Below, one piece after another: positions 9,508 to 21,370 of a stretch of 64,000 nt of DNA (position 1 is the first letter of the stretch; every line of letters starts with the position of its first letter). Position numbers and translations under genes: made by a program. The notes under the pieces are model-generated. The model was not told the origin of the DNA and did no database searches. It was given only the letters and a program-made list of their open reading frames with translations. Origin of the DNA: Rhodopirellula baltica (GTDB taxonomy: Bacteria; Planctomycetota; Planctomycetia; Pirellulales; Pirellulaceae); contig PPHI01000042.1 of the NCBI GenBank assembly GCA_002901265.1, positions 124,001-188,000 on the forward strand. Direction: 5' to 3'.

Positions 9508-10890
9508 TTGATTTTTTATCGACAGAATTCACTCAGACGGCAGTTTGCAGGTCTCGGGGCATTCCTGGCAACCCTGCCTGCATGTTTGGTTTTAGCGGCG
9601 GCATGGGCGAGCACGCCGTCTGTATCCGCCCAGTCTTCTGCACTGTCGCAATCGACCCTGCCACAATCGACGGCATCGGCAAACCAAAACGTCTCTGCAG
9701 GATATCGTTGGGAATCGGACAGCGTTGAAACGGACAAAAAACCGCAAACCCAGCAGCGACTCGTCCAACAACCCCCTCTCGATGACATTTTTGGCCCGCC
9801 AGCTGTCCCCAAGCAAACGGGTGACACGAGGCCATCGATCGGCCCGATCCGTCCCGGTTTCGGCGAACAGCCGCTCAAGCAGACGCCAATCGCTGCCAGC
9901 TCGTCCACTTCCGCCCCCAGCCACTTCGTCCGCAAGCTGCCTTCGGAAGGAACTCAAGTTTCCGTTCCAGAAGACCTTGAGGAACTGCTGTACGAAGGCG
10001 GAACGCCCGGCTCGCTAGAAACATTGCGAATCATGGAGCGTCAGCAACGCTTAGTCGCTGAACTGGCCGCAAAATGCACCGTCAGCATTCGCATCGGCGC
10101 GGCCCAGGGTTGCGGCGTGCTGATTTCGAACAAAGGCTATATCTTTACCGCCGCCCACGTGGCGATCCGACCTGGAAAAACGGCGATCGTGACCCTGAGC
10201 GATGGACGCCGCGTCACCGCGACCACGCTTGGCATGAACCGCTCGGTCGACGCCGGCATGCTTCGGATTGATCCAGATCAAGGCGACGGAACACCATGGC
10301 CCTACGCCAGCTTGGGAAAAAGCAAGAACCTGGAACCTGGCATGTGGTGCATCGCGATGGGACACCCCGGCGGCTACGATGCCGCCAGAGGGGCGGTTGT
10401 CCGCGTCGGACGATTGCTTGAGGTTTCCAGAGATGTCATCCGAACCGACTGTGCGTTGATTGGTGGTGACAGTGGCGGTCCGCTGTTTAACCTGGCTGGT
10501 GAACTAATCGCGGTGCACAGCCGAATCGGTAACGACGTCGCCGACAACTTGCACGTCCCGATCGACCACTACGACACCTCTTGGGAAGGCATGCTCAAGG
10601 GAAAAGCTTGGGGATACCTACCAAACTTCAAACCTACCCTTGGCGTTTCAGGAAAGGGATCCGACCTGACTGCCTTGATTAGCCAAGTCGCCCCAGGCTC
10701 ACCCGCCGACAAAGCAGGCATCCAAGTTGGTGACGTGATTTTAGAGTTCGGCGAGAAAGAGCTGACCGACTTCGCATCATTAAAGGAGGCCGTTGACGAC
10801 ACGATGCCTGGCGAACGTGTTTTGATCGTCCTTCGCCGACAAAATCAAATCATTCGCATGACAGTAGAGATCGGACGCAGCGGTGACTAG
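9508..10890 (+). CDS. Exported trypsin-like serine protease with C-terminal PDZ domain (HtrA-like)
   Basis: A 460-residue protein if started at TTG 9508, which has GAGGG six bases upstream and is followed at once by a signal peptide (RRQFAGLGAFLATLPACLVLAAAW, likely cut after VSA near 41). An in-frame GTG at 9433 is the alternative. Residues 45-155 are low-complexity Ser/Gln/Pro linker. The protease domain has an intact triad: H217 in TAAHV, D248 in SVDAGML, S322 in GGDSGGPL. A PDZ domain occupies about 375-455 (PGSPADKAGIQVGDVILEF). It probably acts in periplasmic quality control or signalling. The next gene, a degenerate relative, overlaps its end by 8 bp. Confidence 0.88.
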   Translation: MIFYRQNSLRRQFAGLGAFLATLPACLVLAAAWASTPSVSAQSSALSQSTLPQSTASANQNVSAGYRWESDSVETDKKPQTQQRLVQQPPLDDIFGPPAVPKQTGDTRPSIGPIRPGFGEQPLKQTPIAASSSTSAPSHFVRKLPSEGTQVSVPEDLEELLYEGGTPGSLETLRIMERQQRLVAELAAKCTVSIRIGAAQGCGVLISNKGYIFTAAHVAIRPGKTAIVTLSDGRRVTATTLGMNRSVDAGMLRIDPDQGDGTPWPYASLGKSKNLEPGMWCIAMGHPGGYDAARGAVVRVGRLLEVSRDVIRTDCALIGGDSGGPLFNLAGELIAVHSRIGNDVADNLHVPIDHYDTSWEGMLKGKAWGYLPNFKPTLGVSGKGSDLTALISQVAPGSPADKAGIQVGDVILEFGEKELTDFASLKEAVDDTMPGERVLIVLRRQNQIIRMTVEIGRSGD

Positions 10891-11983
10891 CTCGACCGAT
10901 TCACAGGTTAGGTCTTTTTCGTACGACATGGACAATCACCCCAGAATGCTGATGAAACGCCAAGGCTGGACTTCTGCCGTCGCCACCGCACTGCTTTGCT
11001 TCACGTCGTCGCAAGCGATGGCACAAGAATCATGGCTACATCGCTGGGCGTCGCGCCAACCGGAAATCGAATCGCGTGACGGCGCCGAAATGATGCGCCT
11101 GATTCAGCCACTTTCCGAAAGCGTCGAACAATCCATTATCCAAGTGTTCTCCGGTGGCCGAATCGTGGCCATGGGGACCATCGTCAGTGAAGATGGCTAT
11201 GCGATTACGAAGTTCAGCGAACTGAGCGCCGCGCCGATTTCTGTTCGCGTCCCCAGCGGCAAGAAAGTCCCGGCCCGCGTCTCGGCCGTTCGACCGGCAA
11301 ACGATCTGGCCCTTCTAAAGCTCGAAGGCAGCGAACCAGATACCTGGGACATCCGGCCCGCAAATTTCGAAACGAGTGAGCCCCAAACGGGCAGCTTCGT
11401 CATCACGCCGGATAACGACGGAAACAGCATTGGGATTGGAACCCTCGGCGTCGGCGCTCGCCACGTCGGACACCGCGGTCGATTAGGGGTCACGTTCTAT
11501 GATGGTGCAACCGAACCGCCAATCGTCCAACGGGTCGTCCCCAGCAGCGGAGCGTTTGATGCCGGACTTCAAGACGGTGATAAAATCCTGCGTATCAATG
11601 GCGAACAGATGCAAGGATCGCGTTCGGCAATCTCGACACTGGGGCGATTCTACCCCGGCGAAGTTGTCGAGCTTCTGATCCTTCGCGGCGACGACACCAT
11701 CGAGCTGGCTGCTCGGATGCGAGACCAAGCGATTTTGATGGAGTCAAAGAACGACGCCAAAGTCAACGGCCCACGCAACGCGAGGTTGAGTGGCTTTGAT
11801 CAAGTGATCCAGCACGACACCGTGCTGGCCCCGAACCAATGCGGCGGCCCAATCTTGGATTCCGAAGGCGATGTGATCGGAATCAACATCGCACGTGCCG
11901 GTCGCGTCGTTACCTATGCATTGCCATCGGCGCTGATCAACGCAGAAATCGTTAGCATGCTGAACGAAGCCCGCCGTCAGTAA
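10883..11983 (+). CDS. HtrA-like pseudoprotease with a PDZ domain inserted into the protease fold
   Basis: Up to 366 residues from GTG 10883, overlapping the upstream protease stop. ATGs at 10928 and 10955 are alternatives, the latter directly before a signal peptide ending QAMA. The trypsin-like fold is recognisable, but the catalytic His site reads EDGYAITKFSEL (Ser/Phe where TNNHV/TAAHV is expected, near 110-112) and the nucleophile site reads PNQCGGPILD with C320 in place of Ser. The Asp (NDLALL, D141) is kept. A PDZ domain lies at about 196-285, between the Asp and the Ser/Cys halves rather than at the C-terminus. Proteolysis is unlikely; a regulatory, scaffold or adaptor role for the neighbouring protease is an inference. 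Confidence 0.85.
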   Translation: MTSSTDSQVRSFSYDMDNHPRMLMKRQGWTSAVATALLCFTSSQAMAQESWLHRWASRQPEIESRDGAEMMRLIQPLSESVEQSIIQVFSGGRIVAMGTIVSEDGYAITKFSELSAAPISVRVPSGKKVPARVSAVRPANDLALLKLEGSEPDTWDIRPANFETSEPQTGSFVITPDNDGNSIGIGTLGVGARHVGHRGRLGVTFYDGATEPPIVQRVVPSSGAFDAGLQDGDKILRINGEQMQGSRSAISTLGRFYPGEVVELLILRGDDTIELAARMRDQAILMESKNDAKVNGPRNARLSGFDQVIQHDTVLAPNQCGGPILDSEGDVIGINIARAGRVVTYALPSALINAEIVSMLNEARRQ

Positions 11984-12091
11984 CCGGTGGCCAGATCATC
12001 GTGCCTCGAAGCGGCGATCGGCCTGATAAAAGAAGTACCCGTCGTGTCCTTTCGTGGCAGGCAGAACCCGCCATTGAGTCTTCGTTGAGTG

Positions 12092-12117
12092 CGTTGCAAG
12101 GCAGGTGCCTTGCAACG
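12092..12117. terminator. 12-bp perfect inverted repeat between convergent genes
   Basis: Arms 12092-12103 and 12106-12117 (cgttgcaaggca / tgccttgcaacg) are perfectly complementary, separated by 2 bp. It lies between the pseudoprotease and gyrB, which converge. It could be a shared terminator without a U tract or a dispersed palindromic repeat. The neighbouring sequence (gagtgcgttgcaaggc ... gagcctgacac) looks element-like. Confidence 0.5.
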
Positions 12118-12139
12118 AGCCTGACACACTTTCTTTCCG

Positions 12140-15092
<2,953 letters not shown>

Positions 15093-15635
15093 TCAATCGC
15101 CAACGCCGATGTCATCGTCGAAGGAATTCAGTATCAGCTTCAACTCTGATTCTTCGTGCGATTGAAATTCGGCCTGAAAGGCTTGGAATTTGCGAAGCAC
15201 CTTATCGACCTGTCCGTCGCGCTGCAAATCGACTTCGGCAAACTGGTCCGCAAGGTCACGGATTTGCGCGAACAACCCGCTGTGCTGGCCCTTCAACGAC
15301 TCTGCTTCGACACTCAAATGTGGCGCGACATCGACGGCGTCGTCAAAGTACCCGTAGGCTTCTTCCAGCGAAAAGTGAATCGCCAGTTGATCGCGAAGCT
15401 CCGCCAATGCGGCGATGATTTCACCCCAGTGGTTGAGCGACGTCTCGGGATGAGAAAGCAGCGGTAACAAACGATCCCAAAGATCCTTCAGATGACGGTT
15501 GTCCTCTTTGATCTCTTGCAAGAAGGCGGCGTTGACGCCCAAGCGACCGCTGCGCGGCGTCTGCACCTGTGGCTGCTCTGTTCGCGATGTGTTGACCGGC
15601 ATCCCGGTTCCACCTTGCGTAACCGCATCACTCAT
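15093..15635 (-). CDS. Hemerythrin-like (HHE cation-binding) domain protein
   Basis: A 180-residue protein from the ATG at 15635, with AAGGAG nine bases upstream. After a Thr/Gln-rich N-terminal 30 residues comes a four-helix bundle pattern with potential di-iron ligands: NRHLKDLWD, LAIHFSLEEAYGYFDD, KGQHSGLF and QSHEESELKLI. Hemerythrin-like domains bind oxygen or sense oxygen/NO through a di-iron site. Ligand count looks near complete, so iron binding is plausible. No adjacent gene suggests a specific partner. Confidence 0.85.
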   Translation of the reverse strand: MSDAVTQGGTGMPVNTSRTEQPQVQTPRSGRLGVNAAFLQEIKEDNRHLKDLWDRLLPLLSHPETSLNHWGEIIAALAELRDQLAIHFSLEEAYGYFDDAVDVAPHLSVEAESLKGQHSGLFAQIRDLADQFAEVDLQRDGQVDKVLRKFQAFQAEFQSHEESELKLILNSFDDDIGVGD

Positions 15636-15763
15636 CGGGCCTTCTCCTTATTCGTTCGAGACGCGTTTATTGTAGCCGTTATTGAGCATCTACGGCGGAG
15701 AATCAACGCATTTTACACTGACATTGAAGACAACAGGACGGCTGCGCCGGTCAGTCAGAATCG

Positions 15764-16723
15764 TCATGCTTGGTCAAACGGCAAGGGAATCACTTCGGAC
15801 AATTCGCTTGCCTTCACGGACAACATCAACAAGCGATCAAACCCCAGCGCCACACCACTGCATCGAGGCATCCCGACATGCATCGCCTCGATAAGGGTTG
15901 TGCGACAGCTCAGCGGCTCACGACCACTGGCAGCCCTCTTGCGGTTGTTGTCTTGATAACGCGTCTCCAGCTCTGCCGCATCGAGCAACTCGTCATATCC
16001 ATTGGCAAGCTCGACGCCTTGGTAAAACAACTCAAACCGCGCCGCACAACGTGAGTCCGCCGGTGACGTCTTGGCAAGCGCCGCCTGGGCAAGCGGATAG
16101 TCCGTCAGCAGCACCGGCCGCTCCGTTCCCAACGCCGGCGAGACCTTTTCCGAAAGGATCAAATCCAAACAGTCATCTCGGTCCGCGTCATCCGCTAGTG
16201 ACATCCCCGGCATCAACTCGCGAGCCAATTCGACCACGTCCGCATCCGATGCCTCCAGCGGATCGATCCCGGCCGTTTGCAAAAACGCGGCCTGGTAACT
16301 CATCCGATCAATTCGCTCGCAGTTCAAAATTGGACGGACATAGTCCGCCGTCAAACGCATCGCTGACTCGTAGTCGCCGCCCACCTCGTACCACTCCAGC
16401 ATCGTGAATTCGAGGTTATGATTTCGCCCCAACTCAGCTCCACGGAATACCGGCCCCAACGAATAAATCGACGGCGCGCCGGCAGCCAGCATGCGTTTCA
16501 TCGCTGATTCCGGCGAGGTTTGCAGGAAATACTCTGGCGCCAACTTGGGGCCGGCAACACCTAGCCGCTCCACCGAAATCGAAATAGGATCCAAGTACGC
16601 ATCGACGACACAGTCCCGCGACAAACATGGTGGCTGGACTTCGTAGAACCCGTGCGAATCAAAAAACTGACGCGTTCGTCGCAACGTTTCCGATCGCGCC
16701 ACCAGATGCTTTAGATTGATCAT
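15764..16723 (-). CDS. epmA: EF-P--(R)-beta-lysine ligase-like protein (EpmA/GenX/PoxA)
   Basis: A 319-residue class II aminoacyl-tRNA-synthetase core without the tRNA anticodon-binding domain, the size of EpmA. Motif 2-like sequence is FRGAELGRNHNLEFTMLEWYEVG (near 95-115), and motif 3-like sequence is SGVALGFDRLLML (near 290-302). EpmA attaches beta-lysine to a conserved lysine of elongation factor P. Neither efp nor the aminomutase epmB is in the window, so the modification chemistry in this organism (lysine or beta-lysine) is not shown. Divergent from the E1-like gene with about 50 bp between starts. Confidence 0.9.
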   Translation of the reverse strand: MINLKHLVARSETLRRTRQFFDSHGFYEVQPPCLSRDCVVDAYLDPISISVERLGVAGPKLAPEYFLQTSPESAMKRMLAAGAPSIYSLGPVFRGAELGRNHNLEFTMLEWYEVGGDYESAMRLTADYVRPILNCERIDRMSYQAAFLQTAGIDPLEASDADVVELARELMPGMSLADDADRDDCLDLILSEKVSPALGTERPVLLTDYPLAQAALAKTSPADSRCAARFELFYQGVELANGYDELLDAAELETRYQDNNRKRAASGREPLSCRTTLIEAMHVGMPRCSGVALGFDRLLMLSVKASELSEVIPLPFDQA

Positions 16724-16774
16724 CGACTCTCGATTCCCTGTTTCCCGCCACGCCTACCGATACCACGGCCATTG

Positions 16775-17815
16775 ATGTCGAACGACACTCACGACCGGTA
16801 CTGCCGACAAAAACAATTCGCGCCGATCGGCGACGAAGGCCAACAACGCTTGCAAGATGCCGACGTTGCAGTGCTTGGCTGCGGCGCGCTCGGCACCGTC
16901 GCTGCAGAGCTGCTCTGTCGTGCCGGCATCGGACGAATTCGAATCATTGACCGTGACATTGTCGAGTGGAGTAATCTGCAGCGGCAATCGCTGTTCGACG
17001 GACACGATGCCGAAACAGGTGCGAGCAAGGCCGAAGCGGCCGCATCGCGTCTTCGAGAAATCAACAACCTGATCGACGTCGACGCCCAAGCGGCCGACGT
17101 GCGAGCGGACAACATTCATGGCTTGCTGAACGACACCCACTTGGTCATCGACGCAACCGACAACTTTCAAGTCCGCTTTCTGCTGAACGATTGGGCCCTG
17201 TCGACGGGCACCGCCTGGGTTCACGGCGGATGCGTAGGCGCCGCCGGTCAAGTGCGGCTGTTCGACGGTGCAGCCCGTCCCTGCTTTCGCTGCCTCGTCA
17301 CCTCGCCGCCTCCACCGGATGCCGTCGACACTTGCGACACCGCCGGCGTGTTAGGATCGGCAACGCATGCGATCGCAAGTTTACAAGTGACCGAAGCGAT
17401 CAAGTGGCTGAGCGGAAACCGTGACGCGGTTTCCCAAGACGTCTTGGCGATCGATTTTTGGCACAACCGCACGCGGCGCATCCGCCTGACCGAAGACCTC
17501 TCGCCCGATTGTGTTGCCTGTGTCGGGCGCAAGTTCGAATTCCTGGATGGTGACCAACAACGTCAAACCGAACTGGCACTGTGCGGACGCGACGCGGTGC
17601 AGATCACTCCCGCCGAAACACGCCAAGTCGATTTGGCGACAATGGAAGAACGCTGGAAGCAGATCGGCACGACACAACGATCACGATTCTTTGTGCGTGT
17701 CCAAATTGATTCTGAAACACAACTGACGCTGTTTCGTGATGGCAGAGTGATCGTCAACGGAACCAGCGAATTACCCCGCGCCCGTTCGTTGGTGGATCGC
17801 TATGTCGGCGGCTAG
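16775..17815 (+). CDS. ThiF/MoeB/HesA family E1-like adenylyltransferase
   Basis: A 346-residue protein from ATG 16775; a TTG immediately upstream is also possible. The nucleotide-binding motif is VAVLGCGALGTVAAELL (32-48). IDRDIVEWSNLQRQ is the E1-type Asp/Arg loop. Zinc ligands are C170/C173 (CFRC) and C246/C249 (CVAC). A candidate catalytic cysteine is C187 in DTCDTAGVLG. The C-terminal 85 residues (LCGRDAVQI ... LTLFRDGRVIVNGT) form the tail seen in ThiF-type enzymes of some bacteria. It should adenylate the C-terminus of a ubiquitin-like sulfur carrier such as ThiS or MoaD. No such carrier is next to it, so ThiF and MoeB cannot be told apart. Confidence 0.88.
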   Translation: MSNDTHDRYCRQKQFAPIGDEGQQRLQDADVAVLGCGALGTVAAELLCRAGIGRIRIIDRDIVEWSNLQRQSLFDGHDAETGASKAEAAASRLREINNLIDVDAQAADVRADNIHGLLNDTHLVIDATDNFQVRFLLNDWALSTGTAWVHGGCVGAAGQVRLFDGAARPCFRCLVTSPPPPDAVDTCDTAGVLGSATHAIASLQVTEAIKWLSGNRDAVSQDVLAIDFWHNRTRRIRLTEDLSPDCVACVGRKFEFLDGDQQRQTELALCGRDAVQITPAETRQVDLATMEERWKQIGTTQRSRFFVRVQIDSETQLTLFRDGRVIVNGTSELPRARSLVDRYVGG

Positions 17816-17831
17816 CGGCGAGAATGCCGCT
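17814..17831. terminator. Small hairpin between convergent genes
   Basis: agcggc (17814-17819) pairs with gccgct (17826-17831) across a 6-bp loop, directly after the stop of the E1-like gene and before the 3' end of the GspE-type gene. Short and without a T tract, so only a weak terminator candidate. Confidence 0.3.
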
Positions 17832-17838
17832 GCCCCAC

Positions 17839-19104
17839 CTACTCGCGATTCCACTGACGGCCCAGACCGGCCAGCACGGGGTCGTTCAACACTTGGTTGA
17901 CCTCGTCGATTGATGTCAGACCTCGCATCACATAACTGAGCGCGACTTCAGGCAGCGTCAACATCCCGTTGGTGATGCTGATCGATTCGATCTCCGTTGC
18001 TGTCGCACGATTGCTGATCGCGTTGATGATTTGATCATCCACCACCATCACTTCGGGCATCGAGATCAGGTGATCGAACCCGCCATCGTGACAGGTATTG
18101 CACTGACCTGCGGTAAACACTGTCGGATTATCTTGTCCCATTCTGGTCCGAACCCGATCGGGAACTTCATAGACATCGGTGATTTCAAACGGCTGACGAC
18201 ACTCCGGACATAAACGCCGAATCAACCGTTGATTGATCACACCGCACAGCGAACTGGACAAAAACTTGTGATCGCTTTCATATTGCAACATCATCTCGAT
18301 CGCTTCGGCGGCACTGCGTGAGTGCACCGTCGCCAGCACTAACTGGCCACTCGCGCCGGCTCGCACCGCCGTCCTGGCCGTTTGGCGGTCACGGACTTCG
18401 CCGATCATGATCACGTCGGGACTGTGCCGCAGCACCACGGTCAACAAATCTGCGAAGTCCATCTTTAGCTTCGTATTGACCTGTGATTGCATGATCCCCG
18501 AAATGGGATGTTCGACGGGATCTTCGATCGTATGGATTTTCTTGGTGCCGTTGTTGAGGTAGTCCAGCATCGCATACAGCGTGCAGCTTTTGCCGCTCGC
18601 GACGGGCCCGGTCACCAAGATCAGACCGCTTTTACGCCGCACCAGACGTTCGATCGCCTGGACATCAACGGTATCCATCCCCAACTGCTGAATCGATCGT
18701 CGCCCACGGCGTGGATCAAACAAACGGATGGCAACGTCGTGGCCGAAAACCGTTGGGACACAACTGAGTCGCAAGTGGGCGGTCGATCCGTCGGGCGTTG
18801 TCAATCGCCCACGGCCTTCGGACGGCCGCACCGCTTCGCCCGCGTCGGCACCGGCAAGAACGCGAAAGTGACCTTGCAACCGATGCCCGTAAGCTGGCGC
18901 GAATCGACGCACCGGCTCGATTCTTCCCAGCCGCCGGACTGTCACCATCACCGCCCCATCGACATCCGACAAGAACAGATCACTCACGTGCCGCTCCAGC
19001 GCCCATTCGATCAAATTCGCGGCGAACAGCTCCGGCGGCGTTAGTTCGATCTCGCCAGCACCTTCATCCACTTCCTGAAAATCGATCCTCGAATCATCAC
19101 TCAC
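17839..19104 (-). CDS. GspE/PilB/PilT-type secretion ATPase
   Basis: A 421-residue protein. Walker A is GPVASGKS at 166-173; the Asp box and Walker B read HTIEDPVE and VIMIGEVRD (231-239); the His box is LATVHSRSAAEAI. Four cysteines (C299/C302 and C335/C338, CPEC and CNTC) form the zinc site of the GspE/PilB C-terminal region. The N-terminal domain is shorter than in typical GspE/PilB (about 500-570 residues). It would power a type II secretion or type IV pilus-like assembly machine, but no pilin, GspF or GspD gene is adjacent. A cytoplasmic ring ATPase. Confidence 0.88.
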   Translation of the reverse strand: MSDDSRIDFQEVDEGAGEIELTPPELFAANLIEWALERHVSDLFLSDVDGAVMVTVRRLGRIEPVRRFAPAYGHRLQGHFRVLAGADAGEAVRPSEGRGRLTTPDGSTAHLRLSCVPTVFGHDVAIRLFDPRRGRRSIQQLGMDTVDVQAIERLVRRKSGLILVTGPVASGKSCTLYAMLDYLNNGTKKIHTIEDPVEHPISGIMQSQVNTKLKMDFADLLTVVLRHSPDVIMIGEVRDRQTARTAVRAGASGQLVLATVHSRSAAEAIEMMLQYESDHKFLSSSLCGVINQRLIRRLCPECRQPFEITDVYEVPDRVRTRMGQDNPTVFTAGQCNTCHDGGFDHLISMPEVMVVDDQIINAISNRATATEIESISITNGMLTLPEVALSYVMRGLTSIDEVNQVLNDPVLAGLGRQWNRE

Positions 19105-19320
19105 AGTTACGTCGTCCCGTTGTGTCGTTCGTCGGTTCCCAATGCACGCTTCGCTTTCGGCCCGCCTAATATGCGCGATTGATCCCGTGGATGCAAAATT
19201 GCTGCCTGTCTTCGCAAACCGTGGATTTCAGATTGGCCAACCCAAACCAGCCCCACGGGGTGGTGCAAATTTTACCGCGGAAGCCTTTCGCGGAACCGTT
19301 TCAGCGTGACAATTGACGCG

Positions 19321-20745
19321 ATGAGTAATGACACCCCACAACAGCTTCTCAAGCACTACTTCGGCTACGACTCGTTTCGATACAGCCAGCAAGCGATCAT
19401 CGACCACGTTCTCCATGGCGAACACGCGATGGTGGTCATGCCAACCGGGATGGGAAAATCGCTGTGCTACCAGATCCCCGCACTCGTTAACGCAAAACGC
19501 AGCCCTGGATCGTTGACCCTGGTACTGTCACCGCTGATTGCGCTCATGCAGGACCAATCGCAATCGCTGACCGACCGTGGGATCGACGCCACCTTCATCA
19601 ACTCGTCGCTTGATCGGCAAACACGAACCCAGCGCTACGAACGGCTGGCAAAAGGCGACTACCAAATCCTGTACGTCACGCCGGAACGGTTTCGCAAACA
19701 AGAGTTCCTCGATGCGATCGCACAGCGTGACATCAATGTGCTGGCGATTGACGAAGCACACTGCGTAAGCCAGTGGGGACATGACTTTCGCCCCGACTAC
19801 ACACGGATCGCAGAAATCCGTGAGCGTCTCGGCAACCCGACCACGATCGCTTTGACCGCGACCGCGACCAGTGAATGCCGTGCCGACATCTATCAACAAA
19901 TCGGTCTTTCCGCGGACCAAATCAAACTGTTCAACGAAGGCATCGATCGGCCGAACCTGAAGCTGGATGTCGAACCGGTTTACGACGAGTCCGAAAAACT
20001 GTCGCTGCTACCGGAAATCGTTTGCGACCCAACGTACAGCGGCGGCAGCGTGATCGTTTACTTTTCGCTGATTAAAACACTTCAGCGATTCAGCGACGAC
20101 TTGCTTTCCAAAGGCGTCGACCACGTCTGCTATCACGGCGACTTGCCGCGCAACGTTCGCACCCGCGTTCAGAACGAATTCATGTCCGGCGACGCTGACT
20201 TGGTCCTGGCCACGAATGCGTTCGGAATGGGAATCGACAAGTCAGACATTCGCATCGTTGTGCATGCCGAAACGCCAGGATCGATCGAAGCCTACTATCA
20301 AGAGATCGGCCGAGCCGGACGCGATGGCGAACCCAGTCGCTGCGTTTGGCTGTACGCCCAAGAAGACTTGATGACACAGATGCAGTTCATCGAGTGGTCG
20401 AACCCGGACGCGGCGTTCTACACTCGACTCCATCGCTTGCTGGTCGAACGCGGTGAACAGTGCCATGCCTATGGTTTCGATTGGATCAACGAACAACTTC
20501 AGCGACGCAGCAAGCACGACCATCGCTTGGCCACTGCCCTGCCCATGCTGGATCGTCACGGCGTGGTCAAAGGCCCCCATCCGCCAGCATGTTACGACGT
20601 GATCGCGGATCTTCCCCCGGGTTTGCAAGACGAAGACATACTGGGTGAAAAGAAACGCCGTGACCAACAGCGGCTTTATGCGATGGTGCAGTTTGCCGGT
20701 GAAGAAGGCGACCGCAAAGAGTTCCTCAATCGCTATTTCGGCTAG
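19321..20745 (+). CDS. RecQ family ATP-dependent DNA helicase, short form
   Basis: A 474-residue protein from ATG 19321 (an in-frame GTG at 19306 adds five residues). Helicase motifs are complete: Q-motif region FRYSQQAIIDHV, Walker A MPTGMGKSLCYQ, DEAH box AIDEAHCVSQWGHDFRPDY, SALTATAT, and ATNAFGMGIDKSDIR ... QEIGRAGRDG. The protein stops at FLNRYFG, exactly where classical RecQ continues into the zinc-binding cysteine cluster, winged helix and HRDC domain. No cysteine cluster was found in other frames just downstream. It may be a natural short subfamily; helicase activity is expected, with substrate choice probably altered. Confidence 0.9.
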   Translation: MSNDTPQQLLKHYFGYDSFRYSQQAIIDHVLHGEHAMVVMPTGMGKSLCYQIPALVNAKRSPGSLTLVLSPLIALMQDQSQSLTDRGIDATFINSSLDRQTRTQRYERLAKGDYQILYVTPERFRKQEFLDAIAQRDINVLAIDEAHCVSQWGHDFRPDYTRIAEIRERLGNPTTIALTATATSECRADIYQQIGLSADQIKLFNEGIDRPNLKLDVEPVYDESEKLSLLPEIVCDPTYSGGSVIVYFSLIKTLQRFSDDLLSKGVDHVCYHGDLPRNVRTRVQNEFMSGDADLVLATNAFGMGIDKSDIRIVVHAETPGSIEAYYQEIGRAGRDGEPSRCVWLYAQEDLMTQMQFIEWSNPDAAFYTRLHRLLVERGEQCHAYGFDWINEQLQRRSKHDHRLATALPMLDRHGVVKGPHPPACYDVIADLPPGLQDEDILGEKKRRDQQRLYAMVQFAGEEGDRKEFLNRYFG

Positions 20746-20863
20746 CAAGCCGTACGGTCGCATTCGATTCCGATCGCATGAGAATCGGCGTAATTCTCAC
20801 ATTCGGCGGTGGCTGGCGGTTACGATGAAAGTGGCTGCCAAACGAGTATCGGAACGAATCGCC

Positions 20864-21268
20864 ATGATCACGTCGCCCTACCAACCGCCGCACGACCTTG
20901 CTCACGAAACACCTTCGCACTCGACGCTGATCAACAACGTTCGCGAGTTCATCGTCTTCGTCAGTTTCATCGCCGCTTGGGTGATCTCACTTGACGGGCT
21001 GCTTTGGGGCTCCAGCATCGGCTTGGACCTAAATTCGATCGCAAACGTTTCGCGCCAGACGCAAGCCTATCTGCTGCTACTTGTGGGCGAGTACTTGGTG
21101 TTCTCCACTTCACTGTTCTTGCTGGCCAACGGGCTGCGTGGGTTTCAACGTAGCTGGGTGGGGCTAGCGACCGCGACGCTGGTCACTGCAACGGCGATCT
21201 CGTGGTATTTCCAACTCGAGGTGCCAAGCAATTCGCTGTGGATGACGTTCATGGGAATGATCCGCTGA
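20864..21268 (+). CDS. Small multi-spanning membrane protein of unknown function
   Basis: A 134-residue protein from ATG 20864 (GGAA nine bases upstream); an ATG at 20825 would add 13 residues. The N-terminus MITSPYQPPHD resembles the Pro/Tyr leader seen on many small planctomycete membrane proteins. Hydrophobic segments near residues 29-50, 65-87, 92-110 and possibly near the C-terminus suggest three or four helices. No family recognised and no charged active-site motif seen. It follows recQ on the same strand by about 120 bp. Confidence 0.65.
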   Translation: MITSPYQPPHDLAHETPSHSTLINNVREFIVFVSFIAAWVISLDGLLWGSSIGLDLNSIANVSRQTQAYLLLLVGEYLVFSTSLFLLANGLRGFQRSWVGLATATLVTATAISWYFQLEVPSNSLWMTFMGMIR

Positions 21269-21370
21269 GCGACAGCTGACAAGCCCCCGTTAACCAGACG
21301 GTGCCCACAGCGTTATACTTCTGCGATCGTTTCCCCATCCACCCGCGGCACGAATTCAATCAATCCACCC

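Noticed and set aside
20645-20863. Longer N-terminus for the small membrane protein, overlapping recQ
   Set aside because: The extension overlaps recQ in another frame, is not hydrophobic, and better starts lie at 20825 or 20864.
20746-20863. Frameshifted RecQ zinc-binding tail
   Set aside because: The other two frames after the recQ stop contain no cysteine cluster, so no hidden continuation is supported.
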